Source of the DNA: Pipra filicauda
Taxonomy: Eukaryota; Chordata; Aves; Passeriformes; Pipridae
Direction: 5' to 3'
NCBI RefSeq assembly: GCF_003945595.2
Contig: NW_024104332.1
Coordinates: 1,860,001-1,924,000, forward strand
DNA: 64,000 nucleotides
The notes under the pieces are model-generated. The model saw nothing but the letters and a program-made list of their open reading frames with translations, searched no databases and was not told the origin of the DNA. Shown here in pieces: positions 13,403-25,015 of the stretch. The stretch's first letter is position 1, and every line of letters starts with the position of its first letter. Both the position numbers and the translations under genes were made by a program.

Positions 13403-13465
13403 GGCCAGATCCTCAGCTAGAATAAATCACTGCAGTTCCACTGATGTAAGTGGAATTTGATCATT
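13403..13465. repeat. Ancient amniote palindromic repeat remnant
   Basis: The segment starts GGCCAGATCCTCAGCT, followed by AATAAATCA and a small palindrome TTCCAC (13436-13441)/GTGGAA (13450-13455). This order matches an old, long-palindrome repeat widespread in reptile and bird genomes, where GGCCAGATCCTCAGCT-like arms flank a central inverted TCCATTGA/TCAATGGA core. Only the left arm and a degenerate core remain. The assignment rests on recall, and the palindrome itself is visible. Confidence 0.4.
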
Positions 13466-14070
13466 TGTCACGAGATGAAAAATCTGAGTCCCTTATCACA
13501 GGCACTTATATATTTCCCAGTTTTCCCACATTACTCATGCAAATCTCCCAATGATTTCCATGTAAGGCTGTGAACAGACATCTCTACATCTTCAGTGCTG
13601 CATTCTGGACTTTCTCTAGCACTTCCTTGACAATTCTGTTTATTCAAATTTTGTCATGTGTGCACCTTGTTTTCAGCAGGTTTTGTCAGTGCTTAAAGGG
13701 AATAATCAAGCCAAGAGCTAACCAGCAAACAAATAGACTTAATGAGGTTATAAACAGGATTAGCACTTCAAGAGGACAGGTCAAATGCAGATGGGCACTC
13801 AAGGGACAGATTTCACCATCAAGGCAGGTGTGCCATGTTAAGGAGGGATGGGGGAGCTCTTAATGCTGTGTTTCTAACCAGAGATCTTGAAAATACAGTA
13901 TTGCATAGTGGAAACTGAGTGTTTATAAATATTTATACAAGTGAATTCAGTAGGAACGATGACACTATTGTTTTAAGATATTATTCTCCTTTGCCAGAGG
14001 AGAACCATAGGCTAAAATATCATAAATGTAGCTTGTGTAAGGTGCAATGCATACATTGCATGAAGTGATG
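13466..14070. other. Unique non-coding DNA
   Basis: No gene or recognised repeat. The short open frame at 13570-13863 has no motif or favourable start context. Confidence 0.5.
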
Positions 14071-14630
14071 CTATCATGAAATACTCCAAGTGGGAAGGGG
14101 CCTCTAGAAGTCTCTAGTCCATCCCCTGCTCAGAGCAGGGATAATTCCAAACATGGTTTTGATTGCCCAGCACCACTTCCACTCAGACCTGCAAGCAAAC
14201 TGGGACAACCAGAACCAACACACACTACCTGCTCCATTGCTGAACTGCTCCTGCTGTCGATAGTTTTTTCTTCTACCCAGCAAGAATTTTTCCTGTTGCA
14301 GCTTGTGTCTGCTGCCTCTGTCCTGCTATGGTGCACCCCTGGGAGGGGGCTAACTTCCACCTCTACAATGATTCTGACTTATGTGCTCCAGCCTTCAGAC
14401 ACCTTCACAGTCTTCCACTGGACACACTCCAGCCTGTCAGCATCTCTTCTACAGCCTCCATAACATACGTGCTCCAATGTGGATCAACCCCTGATGGTAT
14501 TTGCAAAGCAGAGCTGAAATGAAAAGTGTCAAACACCTAGCTATTGTTTTTGAAATCCTCATGGTCTTTCAATGCAAGTGGTCAAAACCAGAACTCACCA
14601 GTCTGTGGGAACAAGCTGAGTCAGTCTGCA
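14071..14630 (-). pseudogene. CR1 LINE 3' fragment, minus strand
   Basis: On the plus strand the segment opens with a diverged reverse complement of the CR1 3' terminus, AAGTGGGAAGGGGCCTCTAG, followed by CTAGTCCATCCCCTGCTCAG. Both are standard landmarks of reversed CR1 tails. Further in, CTCCAGCCTTCAGACACCTT and CACACTCCAGCCTGTCAGCA match the reversed CR1 thumb region, and a block near 14470-14490 corresponds to the reversed 'gly-pro-vicinity' end. It is a 5'-truncated copy of roughly 0.56 kb with small indels and no usable frame. It is older than the copies at 16.7 and 50 kb, judging by its divergence. Confidence 0.7.
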
Positions 14631-16690
14631 CCTGCATTTAATTAATTGGAATCAAAAGGAAGGGTCGACCTTAGCTAAATCAGAAACACAACATTCTCTC
14701 TGTCAAAACAAAGTGGAAAACCACTTAATGATCTGTATGATAGTGTGTGTTTTTTCGCACCACATGATGCGACTGTGAATGTGTGGGATCAAAACACTGG
14801 TTTAGGACGATCCTGGCAATTCTGGTTAACTAAAAGACAACACCAGGTGCTGTTTAAGAGAGAATATGAATAAAACGGAAATGCTGAAAATGGAGGGAAA
14901 CTGATTAGGGTGGAGAAATCCTGAAATCAAACTCTGTGTGAGTGCAACCTCATTCCTTTCAGCATCTATATGAGTCCAACCCAACAAAAGCCGAGAAATT
15001 AAAATAATTTCTGCCAGTCCTAATTAATTGCCTTTTACATTTTCAAGCCTTATGGCCCATCTTTATACCTGCCTAAGAGAGAAAATAGTTTTTGCTGTAC
15101 GCTGAAGAATTGAGAGTAAGAATTTATGGGCTGAAGGGAGAAAGCATGTGACAGTTCAAAATTCTTTTAAGAGTTTTCTGGCATCTTTCCCCTACTGAAA
15201 TCAGGTCTTCAGCCTGACAGTGACCAAGTTATAGCAGGATGTACAGGGCAATGCCATGCCCTTTCAGAAGTGTGTCACAAAGCCACGTGTTGTGTTCTGC
15301 AACTGCCACTCACAAAATCAAATACCACTTCCATGAAGGAATAGTTTGGGATAGGCTCAATAATAGAAATCCTTTCTCTTGTGCTAGAAAAGGGCTTGCA
15401 TAAAAGTGACTTAGTTTCAAAGGAGTGAGGTGGTACCTCTTCCCTTAAAAGGAGGATTCATTTTCCTACAGAGAAGGAATGGGGTTGATCCTCCATAGGA
15501 TCCAATAGGAACTTTTTGTTAAGTGACAGACATTCGGATGTATTCAGAGATACTTGTCTTTCCACAGCGCCAGCACAAGGAAGAGGGATTCTACAGTGCC
15601 ACATCTGCAGTCAGTGCCAGAGAGCAGCCTCCTCTGGCAAATTTCACAACTGAGACAGGGATGTGAAAAAGGAAGAAAACCTGAGGCACTGAAGGACTCC
15701 GAACTAATGGAAAAAGGCAGAACAACAACCTGCATTTTGAAACAGCAATATCAAACTGCAAATAGACACATCTTTAGAACTTTGAATCTATCATAAGAAA
15801 CAACAGATTTAAACACTGTTTAAATCTCTGGGATCTCTCTGTTTTTTTAAAGTTTTCCTGTTAATAACAGTCATCTTGCAAAACATATGGTAGTGGAACA
15901 TTGGGCACATTAGAGAGTCACAGCCTTCCTATAGCCTGACAGGTTCTTAATTACTGAGAAGGAATTCTCTCTACTTCTACACAGATGCTCCCAAAGTTGA
16001 CAGCCTCACTGACAGTAGGGTGAGAAGCAGGAAGAATATCCTTACACCTGCAGATTTCCGTGCAGAAACCAAAACAACTACCAGAAATGAGTGCATTTCT
16101 TCACAATTCATGGGAAAGAAAAGGAAGGAGAGAAAATAAGCACTGTTGGTGCAGTAGGTGGTCGTTTTTCTTTGTTCCCTAGTAAGTCTTTTTGAATGCA
16201 GTTATTTGCTTTACTGAACTTGGCACATTGCCTGTAACATTTGAGGACTTTGCTGCCTTAGCAAAGTGCCTCCCCTGAATTCATTCCATTCACAGGTTGT
16301 TAATAAACAAAGGAGACTGTCCCTTTTTATTTTTGCCATCTAAGGAAGCTCACAGGATAATAGCTACAGAGCGCCCAGCTCTCGAAAAAAGCTTTTGTAA
16401 ATAGCTTTCACCCTCCACTTTGGAAATATGATAGTTGCAACATATTTTGATACTGCCATAGAGGTACATGCATCTCATTTTTAAGTAAAAAAAAAAGATA
16501 AATGTTTGCATCACTGTGTTTGCTTGATTCCCTAAAAAAACCCCTGAAATCTTAATGCATGCTCCGGTGCTGACATCACCATGTCAACATGGCTAAGAGC
16601 AATGCTGGAGTCCAAGGCTCCCATCATGCTACAAACCCCCCAAAAAGGACAGAGCAGCTCCTCTGCATTGATGGCAAAACATCCTCCCCT
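14631..16690. other. Unique non-coding DNA
   Basis: No gene recognised. An AT-rich complex stretch with repeated TTAATTAATT/CTAATTAATT elements (about 14.63-14.66 and 14.99-15.06 kb) might be a conserved element. Overlapping open frames on both strands near 15.55-15.80 kb have no recognisable domain. Confidence 0.5.
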
Positions 16691-17092
16691 CCTGTCACCT
16701 TGGCTGAGGGAGCTGGGTGTGTTCAGCTTGGAGAAAAGGAGGCTCAGGGGGGACCTTATGGCTCTCTACAACTACCTGAAAGGAGGTAGCAGTGAGGTGA
16801 GAGTCAGTCCCTTCTCTCAAGTAACAGGCAAGAGGACAAGAGGAAACAGCCTCAAATTGCTCCAGGGAAGGTTTAGGTTGGATATTAGGAAAAATTTCTT
16901 CACTGAAAGGGTTGCCAGGCATTGGAACAAGAAAATGGTTGAGTTCTCATCCCTGGAGGTATTTAAAAGACCTGGAGATGTGGCACTCAGGGGCACATGG
17001 TTTACTGGTGAACACAGCGGGACTAGGAAACAGATGGATTCAATTTTAAAGGTCTTTTCCAACCGAAATGATTCTATAATTTTATACATTGA
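16691..17092 (+). pseudogene. CR1 LINE 3' fragment, plus strand, terminal ORF2 frame still open
   Basis: The frame running 16581-17102 carries the CR1 ORF2 C-terminal region: an [20 protein letters not shown] block, then YNYLKGG, a [15 protein letters not shown] block, the [19 protein letters not shown] block and the end of the frame. The 3' untranslated part ends with CCAACCGAAATGATTCTATA, which matches the CR1 terminus. The element is cut at its 5' side near 16.69 kb; the first 40 or so residues of the open frame upstream of that point do not look like CR1. The terminal domain is uninterrupted, suggesting a fairly recent insertion, but the reverse transcriptase and endonuclease are absent, so it cannot move on its own. 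Confidence 0.9.
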
Positions 17093-17248
17093 CTCTTCTT
17101 GATTTTCCCAGCCATATTTCAGGAGATGGCTTCTTATCAAAGGGAAACAGTACTGAGAAAAGACGGCTGGTTTACTGTTCAAAGAACAGTAAACATAGAA
17201 CAGAAAGGATTTCTCAGCAAACACAGCCCTAATTCTCAGCTGGCATGA

Positions 17249-17253
17249 GTTGG
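17249..17253. repeat. Possible 5-bp target-site duplication (left)
   Basis: GTTGG directly precedes the LTR start; GCTGG follows its end at 18388-18392. Four of five bases match. A 5-bp duplication is usual for ERVL-type insertions. The match is too short to be proof. Confidence 0.45.
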
Positions 17254-18387
17254 TGTGGCAGTTTGAGCCACATTAGAAATCTCAAATCCAATTTCCAGGC
17301 TTCCCCCACCCCTTCCCACAATTATCCTAACATCAGAGAGAAACTTTCAGACCAGAGGCTTCTGTAGGGGAAGGGGGAAGTATATACACTTATTTACACA
17401 AATAAATATACTGTACAAACTAAAGGCAACTATATATATATATTACATTTCTGTCTGTCAGTCCTTTCAAGCCCCTCCTTCTAACTGCTTTAGTCCAGGA
17501 GCAGCTTTTCAAGGCTGATACGTAACACAGTCTGCCGTGGGAGTGTTCTGGGCTCCTGAACGCTCCCCCCCTCACCAAGTTCCAGTTGTTTGTTGCAGTC
17601 TCTCCTCCTCATGAAGTCCAAGAAGATAGCTTTGAGTCCTTGCTCCTCTGCTGCTGTGTGATTTCTCTCTCTCATACCTCGGTTCGTAGGCTGCTGCAGT
17701 GTAGTTCAGCTTATCAAGCGTCCATGTCCTGGAATGTTGATTTCTCCTCGGGTTTTCGGTTGTCCTGCATTTTAGTTCACAGCAGAGACAGCCTCCAGGC
17801 CCCTCTCTCTCTCTCTCTGGGATGCATCTCCAATTTCACCCGGGATTCCTTTCCCGAGCGCCGAGCTGATTTATCAGCCCATCCACTTGGCTCTACTTAA
17901 ATGCTGAGCCTCACATCCACTCTCACTAAACAGCGAGAGGGAAAAAACAGCCCTCCTCTGCAGCTTGGCTGCAAAGGTTGGGGGGAAAGAAGAAGAGGGC
18001 CTGGCCGCAGGGTCTGCCTCTCTCTCTCTCTCCCACTTACCAGTTGTTTGTGAGTCGCATCCCTCACAAACATGCGCTCATTCCAATGCTGTCTCTAACT
18101 CTGGCCTAGGCAGAGTTGGGGGGGGCCGCAGGGCTCCCCTCTTTCCCCCGGAAGGGGAGAGAGAGAGAGCCCAGCCACCCCCTGGCCTTCTCCACCTACA
18201 TGCAGCAGACACCAACAGCAAAATAACCAAGACAGAACTGCCAACAGTTTCCGGTGCTGTGATATATGATTTTGAGCAGAAGCGAACAACATGAGTGGTG
18301 ATTGGCTCTCCAGGGAACACTGTCCTGGCACCCAATCACCTCTGAGCCCCCCCAGCCTCTCAGGGGGGCCAATTTCAAACTATGACA
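17254..18387 (-). mobile_element. Long retroviral LTR (about 1.13 kb), probably ERVL-type
   Basis: The ends form an imperfect terminal inverted repeat: TGTGGCAGTTTGAGCC on the left and, read from the other strand at the right, TGTCATAGTTTGAAAT. TG...CA limits and the flanking GTTGG/GCTGG support an LTR. Inside are (CT)8 at 17803-17818, a CT run at 18018-18032, a GA run at 18157-18169, CpG-bearing GC-rich blocks, and a TATATATATATA tract near 17.44 kb. Read on the minus strand it has GTAAGT- and GTATGAG-type splice-donor-like sequences. Orientation is uncertain; minus is favoured because in plus the AATAAA (17401) would lie only 150 bp from the start. It may be a solo LTR, or a 5' LTR of the remnant that follows, since TGGTGTGACTGAAG two bases after the right end could be a primer-binding site. 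Confidence 0.75.
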
Positions 18388-18479
18388 GCTGGTGTGACTG
18401 AAGTCAAGAGAGTTGTCATTATTTACATCAACCAGGCTCTAGGCCTTAATTTCTCCTTATTACTCAAGCTACCACTTAC
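18388..18479. other. Spacer between LTR and integrase remnant
   Basis: Starts GC then TGGTGTGACTGAAG, which could be a tRNA primer-binding site or just host DNA containing the duplicated GCTGG. Nothing else is recognisable. Confidence 0.3.
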
Positions 18480-19170
18480 AGATGGGCATGAGACTGAGGG
18501 GTAGATTTAACCATGGACATTATCTCCCAGGAAACTGGAATATACAGATAGCCCCTGGCGTGAAAGGTTCCACCACATCTGTGATGTGCATCTGACCTGG
18601 TCGGGATTGTTATTGGGTTGCCCATCCCTTCCAAATAGTACCTCTAACAGCACCATTTCTCTCAGGCGTAGAATTCCTTCTTCCATGGTCTTCCAGGTTG
18701 TTTTATGATGATGCTCCTGCAGGAGGTCTCTCTAAACAAACTTTTTTCTTACACGTGTTAGAAGCCACACCCAGAGGGAAAGGGGTTCTGACTCCTTCAC
18801 AAATGCCTGCTCAATGCCCACATCCTGGGCCAGAGCTCCCATATACCTTGCTTTGCTGCCATCAAGTTGCAGGCCTTCACCCATATGGTCCCAAACTCAG
18901 ATCAACCAGGTCAGAATGGGCTCATCACGTGTAACCTGGATACCTGTTGAAGACCACTTCAAAGGGCTTGCTGGGGGAACCTTCAAAAACTGGGATCAGC
19001 ACTTAGCAAAAGCTATGTGGCTAGTCAACACTAGAAGCTCTGTCAATGGGGCTGGCCCTCCCCACTCAGAACTCCTTCACACCATAGATGGAGACACTTT
19101 CCTTCTCCACAAACCAGACTCCTCCCTTTTGAAATGGGGATGCTCCTGGTACCATGAGGCACACTGAATC
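18480..19170 (+). pseudogene. Decayed ERVL-type pol (integrase region) remnant
   Basis: The clearest part lies in the frame 18814-19167, at about residues 38-95: a threonine/tryptophan-rich segment with NWDQHLAKAMWLVNTR followed by a segment ending in LLHTIDGD. This pattern matches the C-terminal integrase region of class III (ERVL-like) endogenous retroviruses. Upstream, from about 18.58 kb, weaker segments resemble the core integrase region in scattered frames. Frameshifts and stops break the reading frame, and no gag, protease or reverse transcriptase is seen. It is a dead fossil of viral origin with no expected activity. Its orientation is plus, which may or may not fit the neighbouring LTR. 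Confidence 0.6.
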
Positions 19171-19899
19171 TTCCTGATGAAAAGGCTGAAGAAACCCCAG
19201 GCAACATTACTACTGCTGTTCCTACAAATAAGATCCTCAGTTCACACCACCCTGCATTCTTTGGTTGCTCTGTTTAACTTGGCACATGGATCCATCAGGT
19301 TAGACACATGTGCAGGATGGTGTATTCTACTGGCTGCCTCTTATATACACAAAGCTAAAAAGAAAAGTAGATCTACTGCTTTTATTTTAAAGTATTTTAA
19401 GCTTGTTCCTAGACACTGAAGGCAAGTATGCCCTTCAAATCTAAATTAATGAGAGGAGCTGGTACTAGCTGAAATAAGATCAAGAATTGTAGGAAATCCT
19501 TTGATGTCGCAAAACAGGCTAACTGCTGTTTATCTAAGTATTTGCTAAATTACACTTCATATGAAAGTATGTGCTTTAGTCAGGGCTACTTTGCACAGAC
19601 AGATGGGGTTTGTTTCATTTTCTTCAGCCTTTGTGTTTCAAAACTTTTACTAGTTTTCTTTTTATTTTAATTATTTAGAGTAAAGTTAGTTGTAGCCATT
19701 TGGAGGATGACACTTTAAAGGAATCTCAGTAAGGGAATGAAAAAGGTTATTTCTTTCTTCTTACGCTTCTAAGACATACTTCAGCAGATGAACGTGGGGC
19801 ACTCACAATGCAGTTTCAGAGTCAGGAAAATGCAGGTAAAATAAAACATTTTGCACCAAAATCCTGGATATCTGAGTCAGTTGCGACAATATTTCCACA
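19171..19899. other. Non-coding DNA, possibly the tail of the retroviral remnant
   Basis: No second LTR matching the one at 17.25 kb is found here. The short open frame 19177-19419 has no motif. It is otherwise AT-rich unique sequence. Confidence 0.4.
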
Positions 19900-20385
19900 G
19901 GACCTGGGGTCAGTTTTGGGCTCCTCACTACAAGAAATACATTGAGGGGCTGGACCATGTTCAGAGAAGGGCAGTGGAGCTGGGGAAGGGTCGACAGAGT
20001 AGGTCATATGGAGACCCTCTGAGGCAGCTGGTGTTGTTTAGCCTGGAGAAAAGGATCGGGGGGACCTTATCACTCTCTACAACTACCTGAAAGGAGGCTG
20101 TAGCCAGGTGGGGGCCATGCTCTTCTCCCAGGGAACTAGTGACAGGACATGGCCTCGAGCAGCACCAGGGGAGGTTCAGGTTGGATATCCTTCTTCATGG
20201 AAAGGTTTGTCAACCATTGGAATGGACTGCCCAGGTAAGTGGTGAGGTCACCATTCCTGGAGGTGTTTAAGGAAAGACTGGACGTGGCACTTTTTGCCAT
20301 GGTCTAGTTGACATGGTGGGGATCGGTCAAATGTTGGACTCAACCTTGGAGGTCTTTCCCAACCTAAATGATTCTGTGATTTTAC
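19900..20385 (+). pseudogene. CR1 LINE 3' fragment, plus strand
   Basis: The translated frame 19851-20090 shows the CR1 ORF2 block FWAPHYKKYIEGLDHVQRRA followed by VLFSLEKR. A frameshift follows near 20060, after which the terminal landmarks continue in other frames: ACTACCTGAAAGGAGG, GGGGAGGTTCAGGTTGGATA, CATTCCTGGAGGTGTTTAAG and the 3' end AACCTAAATGATTCTGTGAT. The copy is 5'-truncated near 19.90 kb and broken, about 0.49 kb long. It is the same orientation as the copy 3 kb upstream but covers slightly more of the coding end. Confidence 0.9.
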
Positions 20386-20817
20386 TGTGGACCAAAACTA
20401 AATAGATTCAAGAACTATGACAGAGATGAAGAAGATGAGCCTGCCCATCTAACTGCTGGGCACTAAGGTCCCTCCAGACATGGCTAAAGGCCACTCAAAC
20501 ATCCACTCATTTCAGCTGCACTTTGCATGAAACCCATATGCTCCTCTAGACAGGCTTCTTTTGAGGTCACCTTAAAATAAGACACAAAACACAGCATTTG
20601 AAAATGTTTTGGTGTCTGTTGTCACTGTGGCAATTTGAATGTGATCACCTAGTGTGTGGTTAGCACTTCTTTCAGCTCTCTGCTAACTCGATGTGATAGA
20701 GAACACAACTCCAAAATACAAGTGGTATGGAAATTTTCAAAATGGTCTAAATATATTGTTAACCCACCAGCTGTTTATTGCAGCATGTCAGGTTTCATCT
20801 CTCCATGAGACTAAATT

Positions 20818-20896
20818 CCCCCCTACCCCACCCCCCCAAAAAGGAAAAACAGAACAAAACACTAATACTTAGAAAAAGGAAAAAAAAAAGAAAACA
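20818..20896. repeat. C-rich then A-rich low-complexity tract
   Basis: A run of C-rich sequence (CCCCCCTACCCCACCCCCCC) is followed by A-rich, purine-heavy sequence ending in a run of A. Visible low complexity; not a clear poly(A) tail of a processed copy, because no gene-like sequence precedes it. Confidence 0.7.
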
Positions 20897-21589
20897 ACAC
20901 ACAAAATGAAAGACAAATATCCTTTCCCAGCACTTTCTGTTACAGCTGAGGTACCTGTGTAGCTTAGGTGCACAAATTTGGGGGAACAGCTTGTGAAGAC
21001 GGTAGCTTTGACACAAGGAGGCACAGGGAATATTTCCTGGCCTCCATCTGCCATCAGCCTCCTGTGCAGGGTGACTTCATGAGGCAAGAGATGAGGGGAT
21101 TTGTGATTGAACATCATCCTCCTCTCCCAACCCAGCAAGGTGGGCTGTGGGTGGTGGGGCAGGCGCAGCACCATGTAGGGACAGAGCCTAAAAGCACTCA
21201 GATACTCAGATGCTGCCTTTGAACCAGAGTGAGCCTCAGGGTCCAACACCCAATTAGCTCCAGACAGGATTTTTTCATGAGCTCATATCCCTTCTTCATA
21301 TTTTTCTCCCAGCTTCCTTCAGTGGGAAGCATGCACAGCTCAAAAGCAGACAGGTAGTATTGACTCCAGTGTTGATCCCAGTTATACTGATATAAACAAA
21401 CAGGGACAGTGCTGAAATTTTGCTGGAACTGCAGCTTTCCTGCATGCAAATGAAGAGTTCAACTCCCAAAAGATGGCAAGAGCCATGTAGGAGATGAATA
21501 TTTACAAGGCCTTGAAGTCCAGGGAGTGAGCGCCACATGAAAATTTTTGACTATTTTGTGAGCTCCAAGCTGGATACAAATTTGAGCAA

Positions 21590-21665
21590 ACATATAAAAT
21601 ACATATGTATGTATATTAAAATACACACATATATATACACATGTGTAAATGTCTGTCTATATTTT
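21590..21665. repeat. AT/TG-rich imperfect microsatellite
   Basis: Interleaved ACATAT, ATGTATGTAT, ACACACATATATATACAC and TGTCTGTC elements make an imperfect dinucleotide/tetranucleotide tract. Confidence 0.7.
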
Positions 21666-24600
21666 GTATTAACAATAATTCAGATTAATAACACATTATT
21701 GCCTTCTTAATTTCAGCCATCTGCCTGCACCTGCCATGTCTTAGGCTTCAACATCCAGCCAGTGTAAACAAGAACAAGCTTTCAGCCCATTCCAACCTTC
21801 CTGCCTGCATCATTTCCACCCCAAACCACTAGAAGGCAAAAACATCCCAAAGAATAACCTCAAACCAGCAGCCTTGAACCACAAGATGGAAGACCACCCA
21901 AAGGGGTTCTGGTGGGTGCAATATGCAGAAGAGAGGCTGGTCTCTCACTTTGGATCAGGGAGTTTAGCATGTCATGACTTTGCACATCATGAGACTACAA
22001 AGCAACTGCATGAGAAAGCTATCTTCGACTCCTTACTTCTCAAAATATTTGCTAAAATCATGTCTGAAACACATGGAAGGACACAACTGATTGGATTGGG
22101 CACAAAATGCAACTCAGTATAATGCATTTTTGACTATGCCCTGCCACATGGATTGACATCAGGAGAAGATCGGGAGCATTTCAATGTCCATATCACTGAC
22201 CGTGTATAAAAAGATCCAGGCAGCCTATGAAATTAATCCAGCACAGCAAGGAACTATATCCCCTTTAAACTCAACATAGTTAACTACACAAAGAATGTTT
22301 TCTGCTATGTATGTGTGGTCCAAATATTCCTGCTATTTATCTTTCTCTTGTCGATGATGCTTTTTCCCCCTAACTTAATTACCTTTCATTGGATAAATCA
22401 ATATTTTTCTCAAGAAGAAACAAAAAAAAGAGCTGAAATGTATATTGTGAAGAAAATACAGTACAAATGTATTGAATAGTCTAAAGATAACGATATGTCC
22501 AGAGACTGCGGTCATTTAAAAGCCATGAAATGTAATTTTGAAAATTGCTTTACCAAGTTAATAAAAAGAGAACCAATGAAAAGAAACTCACAAAGATACA
22601 TAATTATTAAGTTCTTTGCTCTATTTTTCCCAATTACTGAAGGTTAGAGTTATGTCTTATTTGCCAGTAAAAGATTTTCTAGGACTCTTACGGTACCTAT
22701 TACAGAGCAGTTACGCAAATGATCACAGAGAAATGAGGCATCAGGGAAATAGACTGGCTGTACGTGTAACTAATACATTTAGCATTATATGTAAGTACCA
22801 GCTTCCAGGAATTCAAAAAACATCTAAAAGAATTCTTCATCCAGATGTAAAAAATATTTATTCCTGCAAAGGACAGGCTGAGATGGTATTTGCTGAAACA
22901 GGGTGTGGAGTGTCTAACAAACCAGAGCTTCATCTATGCCTGTCCTGAAGAAGGCACAGAGCAGAGGGACAAACTGGATTCAGGTGGGGAACATGGGGTA
23001 AATTGTCCCCAAGTACCCCGCCCTGGAGACAATGGGCAGCTTTGCTCTGGGAAAGCTCCACTTGGAGTTTACCAGATCATGAGGAGCCAACAGGGCTGCT
23101 GATTCATCGTCCTCCGGACTTGTCTTTAGTCCCAAAAAGTACTTCACTTGTAAGAGCTTTCCACTCAGAAAATCCACAATGTGCTTTCCAGATCCATAGA
23201 GAAAGTACAAGCATAAGTATCTTTTCCTTCACCATTGCTGCAGCCTTCACAGCCTTAGAGGAGGGACTTCATTTCACACAGGTACAATTTTACAAAACTG
23301 GCCAGTCTCAAAAACAAAAGAACACCAATCAGTGTTACCCAAAATAACATCCAAATTTATAGAAAACTAACTGTGTAAGCTACACAAAATCACAGATGCA
23401 TTTATCTGCCTTGCTCATGTGTTGTTGGAACAGTCTTTGCAAACTCCCATTACCTTCTGCACAGCATAGCAAGTCTTGTGCAGCAGGAAGTACAAATGCA
23501 GGTCCTTTGGCATGTGATTTTCCATTGTGGAGGAACGGATCACAAGCCTCCACGGCACACAGCATCACCATTGTTTGTCCTGGCAGCAGAGAGCCCCAAG
23601 TCAGGCAGATCCCAGCCCCATACTTTAGCAGCAGCGCAGTGCCACCAAGGGCTCCTTCAGACACAGCCTATATGTTCTACATATTTTGTGTCCCAACTCC
23701 TTACTTAGATGTTCCCCTCTTGGAGATATTTTTGCAATGCTATTTGGCTCTTGCTAGCTGGTGTAGCATAGTGGTTTTGACAGGATGCTGCTGGCAGGCT
23801 AATCCACTGCCTATCTCCATCTTTAAGAGCTTCTCTGATCTCCAGGGGATAACAAGGATCGTGTTTTCTGACTCAGATTGTACATTTCTGGGTAACCACA
23901 TGCACTGTGTACTCTACTGAATTGTGTAGGGGCTGCCATGCACACCACATCTGTCCTGCAGTTTTCTGTCTCTAAGGGATTTATTTCTCCCCTTCACTGG
24001 TACAGCAGTCTCTCTGAATGAGTCTGTATATGCTTTAATTTCTGCAAAACTCAGTCATCAACTTGGCTTTAGGGAGTCTTTTCCAAAGGGGAAACTGTTG
24101 TCATTTCCTTCAGAAACACGGCATAACATTACCATTACAACTTCTTTTTTAAATGACAAGCTGTAGTGCTACTGAGCTCCAGCAGCTTAAAAATTACTAC
24201 CACGTGTGAGAGTTTCAGACATCCCAGGTTTTGGTTCTAGATCACCGTGCCCATCTTCTCTGTAGTTCTTGCAACTTTGTCAGGCTGACAAATCTGCTGA
24301 TGCTCCGCTATTTTTTTATGATCTCCTTTCGCTCCAGCACATATTGATGCTACTCTACTGTAATCACAGGAGTCAGGTCAGGGTAAACTCAGGAGGTTTT
24401 TTTCTAGATCTGTTTATTGATGTACTTTTTGAAATCTGTTACCACTGTGGAAGTTTTACTACCTCTAAACTTTAAAGCATAGCTGTAATGGCAACACAGC
24501 TTGCCAAATCTCACAGAGTCCCTGCCTACATGGCATAGGATTTACTGAGCCACACTGCCCATGTAAATAATCCAAGAACCAACTGATAATCTAACAAGAG

Positions 24601-25015
24601 TCCTAATAACAAACTACTCTGGTGTCCAGCCGTGCCATGACCCTAATGTGTCTGCATTTTTCTTCTCTGGTACAAGCCAGAGCACCTTCTTAGTGACTCT
24701 TGAAAACGTCTTCTCCAGCCACAAAATTTTTGGATGATGTGTGCTCTTGTGTACTCTCAGCACACAGCCAAGGCTGACAAGGCACACAGACCTCACCTGC
24801 TTGCATGTCACTTCAGGACTCCTCAATAACAGTGCAATCCCCTTCAGCCTGTTTTAAGAAAGACACAGAACAAATACCTTTAATCTGACCCCTGTGTCTC
24901 ACTTAGAGAGCATGACTTGGTATTTTGAGGAAAAGAGATGATTCTTTGAACCAGTGTTTCTCATTCTTCATGTGCCAGATGCCAGAAGGTCTCAAGCACA
25001 ATCCTTTTCCCTGGA

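Noticed and set aside
20870..20896. Poly(A)-like run suggesting a processed pseudogene tail
   Set aside because: The sequence before it is C-rich low complexity with no gene similarity, and no target-site duplication is visible.
22200..22240. TATA-like GTATAAAAAG suggesting another LTR promoter
   Set aside because: No TG/CA ends, no flanking duplication and no polyadenylation signal at proper spacing were found.
23396..23920. 174-codon open frame, plus strand, the longest in the window
   Set aside because: No domain, no favourable start context and no codon bias; this length is expected by chance when six frames of 64 kb are scanned. Overlapping frames exist on the other strand.
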